Source: Metallosphaera tengchongensis
GTDB taxonomy: Archaea; Thermoproteota; Thermoprotei_A; Sulfolobales; Sulfolobaceae
NCBI RefSeq assembly: GCF_013343295.1
Contig: NZ_CP049074.1
Coordinates: 1,531,501-1,595,500, forward strand
DNA: 64,000 nt
Direction: 5' to 3'
A model generated the notes under the pieces. It was not told the DNA's origin. It worked only from the letters and a program-made list of their open reading frames with translations, and did not search any database. The translations under genes and the position numbers were made by a program. This document shows, piece after piece, positions 28,830 to 37,591 of this stretch. Position 1 is the first letter of the stretch. The number at the start of each line of letters is the position of its first letter.

Positions 28830-29808
28830 ACATTATGGAGTGATCTCCCTCCATATTCCTTTAATGGCTTAAGACTCTTGAAACTTCTATACCTAAGCCT
28901 TGAGTCTGTCTAGCTTGGGTTCACCTTGTGAAAATAGAAATGGTCGTGCTTAGCCGTGAAACTGTGGTAAAAGAAAAAAGGTGAATTTATTCTTGATTAC
29001 TGTTGCCTTGTTGGCGCTAAGCGCCATTGACACTACCTTTTTATCGCTAGTGGTTTTGGGTCTCATCGGATTTCATGGTTTTGATATCAACCCTCAACCC
29101 TTGACACCAGAGTTGAGCCGGGGACTCGCTCTAACCCCACAAGGGGGGACCCCAACCCACCTAGACGGTATGGAGACCCACACACCTCGGACTGTCCATT
29201 AGGCTTACCAGCCTTTCTGGTTAAGACCAACGTCCGGGGAAGACCCCTTTACTCTATATAAAGACTTCAACAACCTAGAAGGTATAAACTTAACAGTCTC
29301 AAGGAAACTGTTGACTACGGCGCTACGATCTGGATCTCTCATCCCCCTTACCGTGAAGAATGAGGAAATGCTTCATCCCCTTTACAAAAAGGGGAGAGCC
29401 CAGCTCTTGAGGATCAGGAGAAAGTAAGATTCATTGTAAAGTAGCCTCACTACCATTGTCCCGACCTCACTCTCTAAATTGCTGGAGCGATAGACTCCTG
29501 TTCATCATCTGATGAATTTAACAGAGAGTGGGAAAGAAAAGCGGCGATTATATTTTAAACACCGTTTCCTTACCATAAAATTTAAGTCCCTTTTTTATAA
29601 TACTAACACTATAATATATTGATGACTGTCCTAAGGTTTAAGTTGAAATAAAATCCATATAATATTATCATTTTAACTAAATTAATTAACCATATAGAAA
29701 TAGAAACATAAAGGCATAATATACCGCGTCGCCCTTAAGTTAGCAGAGTTTTCAAAACGGCATAGTAACTATGCTCCGTGGTTTAGGAGAGGTGGGTCTT
29801 GTGGTGGA
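28830..29808. other. Long intergenic region holding repeat copy 3 and hairpins
   Basis: No credible protein gene is seen. It contains a perfect palindrome TGGCGCTAAGCGCCA at 29012-29026, the structured repeat at 29057-29327, and a hairpin CCCCTTT-ACAA-AAAGGGG at about 29376-29394 that resembles the IS605 end hairpins. From 29560 to 29730 it is very AT-rich. Together it reads like a landing zone for decayed mobile sequences. Confidence 0.55.
29057..29327 (-). repeat. Structured repeat, copy 3 (possible ncRNA)
   Basis: On the minus strand it runs from GCGCCGTAGTCAACAGTTTCC to GAAATCCGATGAGACCC. It keeps the internal TATA-like TCTTTATATAG, the GGACAGTCC hairpin, the AGGCTGGTAAG block and the GTCTAGGTGGGTTGGGG block seen in the other copies. 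The loop sequences differ while the stems persist, which suggests selection on structure. Confidence 0.6.
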
Positions 29809-30576
29809 TCACGTGTTGGAGTTCAAGGCAAGGGTCAACTTGAATTCGAACCTACCTACCCCCCCCCCCGTACTTCTTCGTTCCTCCGGGACCGCGTTCC
29901 TTATCACACCTTCAGCGAGGTCAGCGACCTCCTTGATCTCCTTTATTTCTACTGAGTGGAAACCCTTGAATAGGAGGTCCCTATAGAAGGGGATTGTGAT
30001 GTGGGGTAGTGGGAGCTCAGGGAGTTTAGTCCCTTCCTTGACCATGTTGACTATTAGGGACAGTAACCTGAGGTCCATTGAAGGTACAGCTGAAGTTAGG
30101 GCTCTGGCCACGTCGTTCATCTCCCTAAGGGTCAAGTCAAGGGAAATACCTGGGGTGGTCACCCAGAGGCAGTAGCAACGGAGCTCCCTAGCCGATAGGT
30201 AGTAGGCCTTGAGCTCAAGCTTGGATATCTCGTCTACGCCAGGTGGGTTGTCAGTTATGAGGATGTCGGAGTCCTTCAGAAGAGGGAAGTAGAAGTTAGC
30301 TAACTCTTCAGCTGAGGGGATGGAAGACGGTTGAAAGGAGACGAGGGAGATTACCCTTAGGTTTCCGTCCTCAGCTAGGTAAGGGCCTTCAACGCCGTCG
30401 ACCAAGCTGTTGATTAGCCCAGTCCTAAGTCCGTAGTACCTACTGACCGTGTTGGTGTAGTCCCTGTCGACTAGGGTCACCCTGTACCTCTTGGAGAGCT
30501 CCTTGGCGAGTTGGTAGGCGATAGTGGACTTACCAACTCCTCCCTTGATGCTGAAGACTGAAAACCTGATAGACAT
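29809..30576 (-). CDS. ParA/MinD-like P-loop ATPase with an 11-G tract near the C terminus
   Basis: The deviant Walker A motif KGGVGKST is at residues 11-18. LVDRDYTNTVSRYYG is the A' region, and SDILITDNPPGVDEISKLE is a Walker-B-like segment. The family partitions DNA or positions proteins on surfaces. No ParB-like partner is adjacent, so the role is open. The coding strand has 11 consecutive G residues (29859-29869) coding Thr-Gly-Gly-Gly. Loss or gain of one G brings a stop within two codons and would remove the last 16 residues. It is bounded by long AT-rich intergenic DNA and may be accessory. Confidence 0.82.
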   Translation of the reverse strand: MSIRFSVFSIKGGVGKSTIAYQLAKELSKRYRVTLVDRDYTNTVSRYYGLRTGLINSLVDGVEGPYLAEDGNLRVISLVSFQPSSIPSAEELANFYFPLLKDSDILITDNPPGVDEISKLELKAYYLSARELRCYCLWVTTPGISLDLTLREMNDVARALTSAVPSMDLRLLSLIVNMVKEGTKLPELPLPHITIPFYRDLLFKGFHSVEIKEIKEVADLAEGVIRNAVPEERRSTGGGVGRFEFKLTLALNSNT

Positions 30577-30850
30577 TAATAAATTATTTTTCTTTAAGGT
30601 ATTTAAAGATGGTTTTAACTCTGAATTAGTAAAATTTATTTTTAAAAATTAATAATTAAATAACTTTGCTTATATCCCCCATTCTGTACATTATCTCTCT
30701 AAGTGAGATATCTTCACTCTATAATGATAGGAGATATTTTTAATATCGCCTAATCAAAGAGTAAGTTCCTCGGTCTTAACGGATTCTAAATGCGCTCAAG
30801 AGTCGCAAACCTTTAACCCCATTAGCTTTACATATCTTTAGGTATTCACA

Positions 30851-31678
30851 ATGCCAAAGATCTTTCTGGGACCTGCAGGGATCCCTTTATCCAGTCGGGG
30901 CAAGGGCAGTGTGGATGGAGTGAAGAGAGTAAAAGAACTGGGTCTTAACGCTATGGAAGTGGAGTTCGTCCAGGGGGTCAAAATGTCAGTGTCAACAGCT
31001 AAGGAACTCGGTGAAGTCTCCAAGGAGATGGGGGTAAGGCTTTCGGTTCATGCACCGTATTACATAAACCTCTGTTCCTCCGAACGTGAGAAAATAGACG
31101 CCTCGAAGAAAAGGATCCTAGACACAGCAGAGAGAGCACACGCAATGGGGGCAGACGCCATCGCTATCCACGTAGGGTTCTATGGGGACTACACTCCAGA
31201 GGAATGCTACTCCATGGTTAGGGCATCTATGGGAGAGGTCATTGACCAGATGAGAGAGAAAGGGATCGACTCCGTGAAATTAGGTGTTGAGACCATGGCT
31301 AAGGAGACTGCCTTTGGAACAATAGATGAAGTGATTAAGATCTCTAAGGAATTGAAAGGGGTCATTCCTTATATAGACTGGGCACATACTTTCGCCAGAC
31401 AAGGGGGGAAGATTGACTATGGCGAGATACTTGACAGAGTCGTTAAGGAACTGGGTCTCACCCACGTGAATTCCCACTTCGAATCGCTCAAGCTGAGAAA
31501 CGGTAAGTACGTAGACGTCCACGAGCCTATAGAGAGGAACTCTCCCCCATTCGAGCCACTCGCTAAAGAGATACTCAAGAGAGACCTCTCGATCTCATTG
31601 ATATGCGAGAGCCCGAGACTTGAGGAGGATGCACTGATCATGAAAAAGGTACTTGAATCTCTAGGTTACAGGTTGTGA
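30851..31678 (+). CDS. Endonuclease IV-like TIM-barrel (AP endonuclease 2 family)
   Basis: The 275-residue protein has the zinc-barrel pattern of the Nfo/xylose-isomerase-like family: LSVHAPYYINLCS (first His, about residue 65), AIAIHVGFYGDY (second His), LGVETMAKETAFG (Glu), YIDWAHTFA (Asp and His), THVNSHFESL (His) and SLICESPR (last Glu). Endonuclease IV cuts DNA at abasic sites. Archaeal paralogues of this type are less well characterised, so isomerase-like activity is not excluded. A TATA-like TTACATATCTTTA lies about 20 bp upstream. It overlaps the HAD phosphatase gene by 4 bp, so the pair is co-translated. Confidence 0.82.
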   Translation: MPKIFLGPAGIPLSSRGKGSVDGVKRVKELGLNAMEVEFVQGVKMSVSTAKELGEVSKEMGVRLSVHAPYYINLCSSEREKIDASKKRILDTAERAHAMGADAIAIHVGFYGDYTPEECYSMVRASMGEVIDQMREKGIDSVKLGVETMAKETAFGTIDEVIKISKELKGVIPYIDWAHTFARQGGKIDYGEILDRVVKELGLTHVNSHFESLKLRNGKYVDVHEPIERNSPPFEPLAKEILKRDLSISLICESPRLEEDALIMKKVLESLGYRL

Positions 31679-32349
31679 CCATCTTGTGGATAGTCGCTTC
31701 AGACTTTGACAGGACCCTCTCACATGAAAGTGACAAGTTCGTCATCAGGAAAGATATCGCGGAAAAAATTAACTCCTTCTCTAAGATTTACAAATTTTTT
31801 GTGGTCACAGGCAGAGAGGAGAGATACATGAAGTTGTTGGCTCCAGGTTTGTCCCCTACGGGCTGGATACTGGAGAACGGATCCTTAATTGTTGTCAATA
31901 GCAAGAAGATCATAAATGCTCCCAAAAATTGGTTTACCATCAGACAGTCCATAAGCAGGAAACTGAAAGAACTGGGAATACCCCACTCGTTTGGGGAGGT
32001 AATAATTTACGTGGACTCTTGGTCAGAGGAAATAAGTTTCGAATCTGCCAGAGTCGAGAGGAATAGAAGGGACGCAATGATCCTCCCCCCAAACGTCGAG
32101 AAGGGATCGGGTCTTAGGATCGCACTGAAGGAACTGAATGTCGAGGGGAAAGTAGTTGCGGTAGGAGACGCCGAGAACGACGTCTCCCTCTTTAGGGTGG
32201 CTGATTACAAGGTAGCGGTAGAAAACGCTTTACCTGAGATAAAGAGCCTGGCGGACTTCGTGCTGGATAAGGAGGATGGGGATGGAGTTGTGGAGTTACT
32301 TGACCTCATCCTGTCCGGTAGGTTTCCTGAAGGCGTAAATATCCACTAG
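31675..32349 (+). CDS. HAD-superfamily phosphatase, phosphoglycolate phosphatase-like
   Basis: Motif I is ASDFDRTLS (nucleophile Asp10, acid Asp12), the motif II threonine is in FFVVTGREERY, and the last acidic motif is AVGDAENDVSLFRVADY. The cap between motifs II and III is of the type C2b seen in archaeal phosphoglycolate and sugar phosphatases. Length is 224 residues. The start is GTG 31675, overlapping the upstream stop. Its 3' end overlaps the convergent METTL5-like gene by 54 bp. The substrate is uncertain. Confidence 0.82.
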   Translation: MTILWIVASDFDRTLSHESDKFVIRKDIAEKINSFSKIYKFFVVTGREERYMKLLAPGLSPTGWILENGSLIVVNSKKIINAPKNWFTIRQSISRKLKELGIPHSFGEVIIYVDSWSEEISFESARVERNRRDAMILPPNVEKGSGLRIALKELNVEGKVVAVGDAENDVSLFRVADYKVAVENALPEIKSLADFVLDKEDGDGVVELLDLILSGRFPEGVNIH

Positions 32350-32901
32350 AAATCTATGGACTCTTTCAGTGTGCCATGGGTAATACGGAGTTAATGGGTA
32401 GAAAGACGCGATCATTTCAGCCTTGAAACCCTTGTCTTCAGCTTCCCTCATGATAATTCTCCTGGACTCTGGATTGCTCTTATGTATGGAGTAAACTGCC
32501 TTCCCCACTTCGAGGGCAGTCCTCAGGAACTTCAGGTCAGTCCCCTTCCTCGCAACTCCAAAGGGCGGGTTCTGAACTACAGTGTCAAACCTTCCGTGGA
32601 AGGAGGTAGAGTCTGCCTCCACAAATTCCGCTTCAAGGTTCATCCCCCTGAACGCCGATCTTGCGACCTGAAGGGACTCCAGGTCGACATCCACACAGAC
32701 GCAGTATCCTCCTAGGGCACTCACCCCTGCACATAACCTACCTGTACCACACCCCAGATCTAGAACCCTCTTACCCTCTATCTGTCCCTGCACGTATGCG
32801 GTCCATACTACGACAGAGGCAATACTTGAAGGAGTCATATACTGCTCCAGTTCCCATTTTGGGTTGGGGTGATTGGGTATACTTTCTAGTAATATTTCAA
32901 T
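32296..32901 (-). CDS. METTL5-like N6-adenine rRNA methyltransferase, probable ATT start
   Basis: The SAM motif VLDLGCGTGRLCAGV and the catalytic NPPF (VVQNPPFGVARKG) identify the METTL5 group, which methylates one adenine of small-subunit rRNA. The first ATG (32838) would begin at MTPSSIASV, but the frame upstream codes for NPKWELEQY, the conserved LEQY-T motif of this family. No ATG, GTG or TTG occurs in that extension, which is bounded by a TAA. ATT at 32899-32901 gives MEILLESIPNHPNPKWELEQ, the length expected. I therefore propose ATT initiation and 201 residues. It overlaps the end of the upstream HAD gene by 16 bp. Confidence 0.75.
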   Translation of the reverse strand: MEILLESIPNHPNPKWELEQYMTPSSIASVVVWTAYVQGQIEGKRVLDLGCGTGRLCAGVSALGGYCVCVDVDLESLQVARSAFRGMNLEAEFVEADSTSFHGRFDTVVQNPPFGVARKGTDLKFLRTALEVGKAVYSIHKSNPESRRIIMREAEDKGFKAEMIASFYPLTPYYPWHTERVHRFLVDIYAFRKPTGQDEVK

Positions 32902-33566
32902 CTTTCTTTTATTAAGTCTAGAGCCTGATATAGATCCTTCACCTTACTTTCCTTGATCTCGGGGTAGAAATCGAACCTATCCAGAAGGATCGGGCTGATA
33001 TAAGCCCTCTTAGCTCCAACGAAGTCTATCTCATAGACATCCCCGATGTGGAAAATGGGTTCTCCATACTCCTTCAAGGCATAATAGAAGATCTTTGGAT
33101 GGGGTTTCATGACCCCTACATCGCATGAGGCTATAACACTGTCCAAATACTGGTAAAGTCCTAGGGTTTTCAGGATAGTGTGTACTTTTCTGGTCGTATT
33201 CGTGACTAAGACAATCTTCATTCCTATGTCCTTTAGTCCCTTTAGAAATGGGATCGAATCGTCATAGAGTTCATATCTGTCTGAGAGGTAGTTCCTCTCA
33301 GATAGCTTCTTCACAAGATTAAGGTCAGCTGGCCTTCCCAATTCGAACAAGATATCTGAGAAGTCCAACGGGGAGAGCCCATCGTGTTCCGGATGCGGGA
33401 AGTTGTATTTCCCTAAATGCTTGACTAGGGCCCTGAACACTTCTCTTTCGCTAACCTCAATTCCCTCCTCTTTCAAAGTTGTAGCAATTCTCTCGTGCAT
33501 CCTAGGAACGAACTTCACAAGGGTGTCTCCCATGTCGACGAAAATTGTAGCCATTGTTAACCTCAA
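32886..33566 (-). CDS. HAD-family hydrolase
   Basis: Motif I is FVDMGDTLVKF, with nucleophile Asp and general acid Asp two residues later. VLVTNTTRKVHT is motif II, CDVGVMKPHPKIFYYAL is motif III (Lys), and HIGDVYEIDFVGAKRA is motif IV. The C1-type helical cap lies between motifs I and II. Length is 226 residues from TTG 33566 or 222 from ATG 33554. It resembles phosphoglycolate phosphatase/haloacid dehalogenase-like archaeal enzymes, but the substrate is unknown. It is the middle gene of a four-gene minus-strand run (epimerase, zinc-ribbon regulator, HAD, METTL5-like) with overlapping ends. Confidence 0.85.
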   Translation of the reverse strand: MRLTMATIFVDMGDTLVKFVPRMHERIATTLKEEGIEVSEREVFRALVKHLGKYNFPHPEHDGLSPLDFSDILFELGRPADLNLVKKLSERNYLSDRYELYDDSIPFLKGLKDIGMKIVLVTNTTRKVHTILKTLGLYQYLDSVIASCDVGVMKPHPKIFYYALKEYGEPIFHIGDVYEIDFVGAKRAYISPILLDRFDFYPEIKESKVKDLYQALDLIKERLKYY

Positions 33567-33856
33567 TCCTTTTCCCTTATTAAAAACTTGGGTGGACTAA
33601 CTCTTTCAGACTTGCACTTAGGGCATCTACTAGGTCTCTTGGGCTTCTCAAGGGAAATCTCAGACCCGCAAGATTGACATTTTGGTGGATAGAGTATTAC
33701 GACGTAATTTTTGTGCTTTGATGACAAAGCCAGGTGGTATATGTGGTCGTATACCTCTTGCTCCTTTCTTATTCCTGTAATTTGCATTATTTCCTTAGCT
33801 GTGAGGGGGAAATCGGTTTTCTTAAGTAACAACAGTATCCTTTCTCTCGTTGTCAT
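33563..33856 (-). CDS. Winged-helix regulator with C-terminal zinc ribbon
   Basis: From ATG 33856 the protein begins MTTRERILLLLKKTDFPLT and forms a helix-turn-helix (AKEIMQITGIRKEQEVYDHI). A zinc ribbon follows, with CQSCG and, 16 residues on, CPKCKS. The combination is a known archaeal transcription-regulator type. TTG 33871 is a possible longer start. It overlaps the epimerase gene by 35 bp and the HAD gene by 4 bp, so it is translated from the middle of the operon. It is either a regulator of this operon or a general factor. Confidence 0.78.
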   Translation of the reverse strand: MTTRERILLLLKKTDFPLTAKEIMQITGIRKEQEVYDHIYHLALSSKHKNYVVILYPPKCQSCGSEISLEKPKRPSRCPKCKSERVSPPKFLIREKD

Positions 33857-34601
33857 GAAACTCTCTGACAAATGTCTCCCTTATCTCATTCTTAGGGGAA
33901 GTTTTTATACCAAACGTTCTGAGTAACCAGTCGTCGAGGGAAAAATCCATTTTGGGTCCTTCCCTCTCTATCACATGTCCCTGAGAGTATTTAGCTATCT
34001 CTCCAAGTGCCTCACACTGGCTTATTCTCCCACCTACGTTTATTACCCCTGTGGCTCCCTTGCTTAGGAGAGATGATATTACCCTACCCAGAGATCTTGT
34101 AGATACTAATGACAGGTAAAACTCTCTGTTACACACCGCCCTTCCCTTCAGAAGAAGGGACCTTATGTGGTTAAACAGGAAACCACGATAAGAGAGGGAA
34201 AATATCGCTCCCGTTCTCAAGACCAGGTAGTTCCCAAGCGCCGAGATCCCAATCTCTCCAGCTAGCTTTGTGATCCCGTAGTAATTTAAGGGTTCAGGCG
34301 TGGAGGTCTCTTCGTAAAAGCCCCTCCTCCCGTTGAATATCATGAAAGAGGATAGGTAAACGTTTAGAGCTCCGATCTTGTGCCCGCTCTTAGCAATATT
34401 GATGGCCATCCAAGCGTTATAGGTCCACGCCTTATCCCTCCTCGTCCCTGCTTCATAGTAGGGAATCTCAAAGGTGTGTACTATTACATCAGGTTTAACT
34501 TGATAGACCTTATTTGGAGAGTCTATAACAACCACTTCCCAGTTACCGCTGCTGGCTATTTCCCTGGATACCTCTCCCTCATCGGTCACTGCTACCCTCA
34601 C
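33822..34601 (-). CDS. RmlD-like NAD(P)-dependent sugar reductase/epimerase
   Basis: This is an extended short-chain dehydrogenase. It has VHTFEIPYYEAG, the strand-end VYLSSFMIFNG, and the catalytic YYGITK (Tyr-x-x-x-Lys). YLVLRTGAIFS and GVINVGGRIS are typical of dTDP-4-dehydrorhamnose reductases. The N-terminal Rossmann loop is odd: MRVAVTDEGEVSREIASSGN lacks a clear GxxGxxG. It may therefore bind its cofactor weakly or use another mode. Length is 259 residues. It heads the operon that continues with the zinc-ribbon regulator. The substrate is unknown, and surface glycan synthesis is only a guess. Confidence 0.72.
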   Translation of the reverse strand: MRVAVTDEGEVSREIASSGNWEVVVIDSPNKVYQVKPDVIVHTFEIPYYEAGTRRDKAWTYNAWMAINIAKSGHKIGALNVYLSSFMIFNGRRGFYEETSTPEPLNYYGITKLAGEIGISALGNYLVLRTGAIFSLSYRGFLFNHIRSLLLKGRAVCNREFYLSLVSTRSLGRVISSLLSKGATGVINVGGRISQCEALGEIAKYSQGHVIEREGPKMDFSLDDWLLRTFGIKTSPKNEIRETFVREFHDNERKDTVVT

Positions 34602-34632
34602 ACATTACACCTGAGAAACAGGTATACATGGA

Positions 34633-35658
34633 CTAAGCGTTAATAAGTGAGGAGTAAACTTCTTCTATCCTTCTCACCAATTCCTGGGAGGAAACCCCTG
34701 AACTAAGCGACATGACCATGGAGCCCCCTGCCCCTACACCTTCCTTGACGTATCCCTGCTCATAGGCTCTTAGGCCATTGAACTTGCTCTCGGCGAAGCT
34801 CACGTTGGAGTAGGTTAGGTTAATCCCTATTTCCTTCGCTAGGCTGTACAGATTGGAGGAGCTATCATTTATGATCCATCTGGTGGTCGCAATCCCTACG
34901 TTCGATAGCTTCCCTTTGTCTAGCTCTTTCAATATAGCAGCTACTGCAGCCATCTGGGTTCCTCCTGAGAGAACTGTGACGCCCTTAAACCCCAGCGCTA
35001 TCCCAGCAACTGCTATGAGCACTGGATCTGAAAGCCAAAATATTCTCTCCAAGGTTTCCTTGGGTGCACTCTTCAACGCTTGATCCACAACCCTTTTCTT
35101 TAACTCCTTTGGGTTTACGGGAGAGGAAGAGCTGACCAAAGATACACCGTCATACCCTAAACCCGAGAGCACTGCAGCTGCGGTGGTTGTACCTCCAGGA
35201 ACGGATTCGCCTATGTAGATGATATCTGACTTAAGATTCTCGCCCAGTATTACACCCTGTTCCAGTATTCCCTCTCCAACTTCTCTCCTTAGTCCGCCAT
35301 ACCTGATGTCCTTGCCCGGTTCCCCGTTCAAGTTAATGAAGGGGATCTTGGGGTTTACCCTAGATCCTGCGTTCGCGATCAGCCTGGTAACCTTCAAGAA
35401 GGACAATGAGGCCCTCGTTATTAAGGCAGGAGTTGGTATTCCGTCAGGTGTCACAGGAACTGAATCTATTACTTTGCACTTCCCAGTCATGAGGAACTCG
35501 GCATCTGCAGCGGGAGTAAACATGGTGAGCTCGGGTGAAGCTCCAGCGAAACTGATTCCTGGAATTAGGCTCACATCTGTAGTTCCAATTACCAGGATGA
35601 AAGGTCCGAGCTTACCCTTTATTCTTTCGGACAGATTCCCCAATAGGTCAACGATCAC
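34633..35658 (-). CDS. CobT-like (UPF0284) phosphoribosyltransferase-family protein
   Basis: The protein resembles nicotinate-nucleotide-dimethylbenzimidazole phosphoribosyltransferase, with the GESVPGGTTTAAAVLSGLGY block near residue 155 and the C-terminal VKEGVGAGGSMVMS, which replaces the CobT catalytic end. Archaeal members of this family have 340-350 residues; this one has 341. Whether they activate a lower ligand base for cobamides is not settled. No other cobalamin genes are in the window. The start is ATG 35658, and the gene is divergent from the 35719 gene. Confidence 0.8.
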   Translation of the reverse strand: MIVDLLGNLSERIKGKLGPFILVIGTTDVSLIPGISFAGASPELTMFTPAADAEFLMTGKCKVIDSVPVTPDGIPTPALITRASLSFLKVTRLIANAGSRVNPKIPFINLNGEPGKDIRYGGLRREVGEGILEQGVILGENLKSDIIYIGESVPGGTTTAAAVLSGLGYDGVSLVSSSSPVNPKELKKRVVDQALKSAPKETLERIFWLSDPVLIAVAGIALGFKGVTVLSGGTQMAAVAAILKELDKGKLSNVGIATTRWIINDSSSNLYSLAKEIGINLTYSNVSFAESKFNGLRAYEQGYVKEGVGAGGSMVMSLSSGVSSQELVRRIEEVYSSLINA

Positions 35659-35718
35659 GCTATGCGTTTTAAAGGAGAGCTTAATTAACCTTACTAAGAG
35701 GTAGAACGTGATTAACCC

Positions 35719-36066
35719 ATGGAGTTCAGGGAGTATTACTCGATCCTGGAGTACGCCTCCAGATTGAGGGAAGAGGAGTTTCTTAAGGACGACGATCTGA
35801 AGTCCAAGGTGAGGGAAGTCATAAATGACATGTTGAACCTGATATTCAAGTTAGCGTCAAATCTAGTTGAGGGACGAGGAGAGGATTTGATTTGGAACCT
35901 AGTAAAAGGTGGAGTAATCCAGGCTCCCTTGGCTCAGGAGCTTCTGGACATAGTTAAGCTAACGAAAAGCTCCCCTGATGATCTACTTTACGCCTCTTTA
36001 GTTAGGGTAATGGAGGACATCGAAGAAGCTTACCACACAATTAAGTCTAGGATAAACAACTCTTGA
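35719..36066 (+). CDS. Small helical hypothetical protein, 115 aa
   Basis: The protein is acidic and all-helical, beginning MEFREYYSILEYASRLREEE. It contains NDMLNLIFKLASNLVEGRG in the middle and ends AYHTIKSRINNS. The helix pattern recalls four-helix HEPN/DUF86-like bundles, but I do not see the RxxxxH nuclease motif, so a HEPN assignment is not supported. The last 20 bp overlap the convergent aminotransferase. Function is unknown. Confidence 0.6.
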   Translation: MEFREYYSILEYASRLREEEFLKDDDLKSKVREVINDMLNLIFKLASNLVEGRGEDLIWNLVKGGVIQAPLAQELLDIVKLTKSSPDDLLYASLVRVMEDIEEAYHTIKSRINNS

Positions 36067-37165
36067 TTGCCTTTAGGGCCTCGCTCACTTCATCCTCTGT
36101 GTTGTAAAAATGGGTTGAAATCCTTATCCCATTCCCCCTAGGGGAGACAACTATCTTCTTCTGAAGCAACTTCTCAGCTACCCCTTTAGGGTTCTCCGTC
36201 CTCACAACAGTAATCCCTGCCCTCCTATGCTTGGGAGTTACAACCTCAAAATTCATATCCTCCGCCTCATCAACAGTATGTGCTGATAAATCTAGGACTC
36301 TTCTCTCTATCCTTTCCCGCTCTGGCGTTAATTTCTCAGCTATTTTGCTCATGGCTAAGTTGGCGGATACGTCTATAGTTCCAATCTCAAACCTCCTAGG
36401 TCCAGTCTCCAGTTCGAAGGACTCGCTGTCAAACTTCATGAACGTAGAGCTGGTTTTCCATCCATAAAAGGGAGGGTCTTTCAATAGACCTTTCCTAACG
36501 TACATGAAACCTGAACCTTGAGGGGACATCAGCCACTTGTATCCCCCAGCCAGAAGGAAATCAACTTCGGTCTCCTTGACGTCCAACTTGAGGGCTCCAG
36601 CTGACTGAATAGCGTCCACTAAGAGGAGGGCACCCACTTTCTTTGCCCTTTCCTTGATCTTTTTAATGTCAATCCTGGCTCCTGTGTTAAAGCTCACATG
36701 GCTCACAACCACTAATCTTACCCTCTCATCAATGTTCTCCGACATGGTTTCATCAATGCTCCCCGGTTCAACCCTCAATAGCTTGACTTCCACACCTCTC
36801 TCTCTTAGTTTATAAAGCGGATAAACGGTCGCCGGAAACTCAAGGTTATTGGTGAGAACTACATCCCCCTTCCCTAAGTTGAGACCGTGGATTATCATAT
36901 TGATTCCAAAACTGGTGTTTGGAATGAAGGAGACTTCTGAGGCCTCGGCCCCAATGAAACTGGCCACTCTCTGCCTCATTTCCAAAAAGTCGTTTTCCTC
37001 GACCCTATTTACGTGGACACTTCCTCTCGATGATACTCCGTAGAGGTAACCCAAAGCCTCTAGTAGGGCGAAGACCGGAGTTGGTGAGATTGCAGCGTGA
37101 TTAAGATAGATGTAATTATTTATTGCGGGAATTTCCTTTCTAAACTCGTCCAAATCTATTGACAT
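36047..37165 (-). CDS. Class-V aminotransferase (cysteine desulfurase-like)
   Basis: PLP-enzyme fold type I. The cofactor lysine is Lys210 in GGYKWLMSPQGSGF, Asp184 in VDAIQSAGAL binds the pyridine nitrogen, and His156 in VVSHVSFNTGAR stacks on the ring. The N terminus INNYIYLNHAAISPTP is typical of the SufS/isopenicillin-N-epimerase-like group. I do not see the mobile-loop cysteine that SufS needs near residue 340, so cysteine desulfurase activity is doubtful and a different aminotransferase or lyase reaction is possible. Length is 372 residues. It is monocistronic. Confidence 0.82.
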   Translation of the reverse strand: MSIDLDEFRKEIPAINNYIYLNHAAISPTPVFALLEALGYLYGVSSRGSVHVNRVEENDFLEMRQRVASFIGAEASEVSFIPNTSFGINMIIHGLNLGKGDVVLTNNLEFPATVYPLYKLRERGVEVKLLRVEPGSIDETMSENIDERVRLVVVSHVSFNTGARIDIKKIKERAKKVGALLLVDAIQSAGALKLDVKETEVDFLLAGGYKWLMSPQGSGFMYVRKGLLKDPPFYGWKTSSTFMKFDSESFELETGPRRFEIGTIDVSANLAMSKIAEKLTPERERIERRVLDLSAHTVDEAEDMNFEVVTPKHRRAGITVVRTENPKGVAEKLLQKKIVVSPRGNGIRISTHFYNTEDEVSEALKAIKSCLS

Positions 37166-37230
37166 ATTTATTGAGGTTGTCCCTAACTAGATAAGTTTAG
37201 CCTAAGATACCTCATTAGTCCCTTGAGTTT

Positions 37231-37578
37231 TTCTGACTTCCTCCAACTAACCAGGATTTGTATACTGCAATGACGTCGCTATAGGAGTCTTGGACAGCTT
37301 TAGAGGGTAGACCGAACTTCTCTTAATGTTTCGTAAGTCCCCTTGTGCGTCTTTTAACAGGTTCTTTCGTCTGTTCTCTCCTAACCATCCTAAAACTAAA
37401 CGTAGGCCTTTTCCATACCTTTCAATTAGACTGAGCAGGGAGCGGTGGGAGAAATCCTCATCGAAACCATAGCTCTGATTTCTTTCCCGCTCTTTTTGGC
37501 CCCTCCGTTCATAGATATGGAGGAAACAGGTTTTATGTCCTTGGTCATCCACGCCCTAAGGGGCGAGGCTTTCGTCAA
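37231..37578 (-). mobile_element. tnpB element, copy B: internally deleted to N terminus plus right-end tail
   Basis: On the minus strand it has the left-end hairpin (37545-37575, GCCTCGCCCCTTAGGGCG), then tnpB N-terminal coding matching copies A and C (RYGKGLRLVLGWLGENRRKN, then LLKDAQGDLRN). It jumps directly to TGGAGGAAGTCAG (37231-37244), the extreme right end. About 800 bp of the middle and zinc-finger regions are gone. It is a short, non-autonomous derivative in the manner of a MITE. Confidence 0.7.
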
Positions 37579-37591
37579 CTCTGTAACTCGC

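Noticed and set aside
29012-29026. Perfect palindrome TGGCGCTAAGCGCCA (and a weaker relative near 53524)
   Set aside because: Short, only two occurrences and no consistent position relative to genes. Could be chance.
28981-29202. 73-codon plus-strand frame
   Set aside because: Runs antisense through structured repeat copy 3. The repeat explains the sequence better.
29518-29540. Short similarity to the tnpB N terminus (GAGTGGGAAAGAAA)
   Set aside because: Only 14 bases and no flanking similarity. Too little to call a relic.
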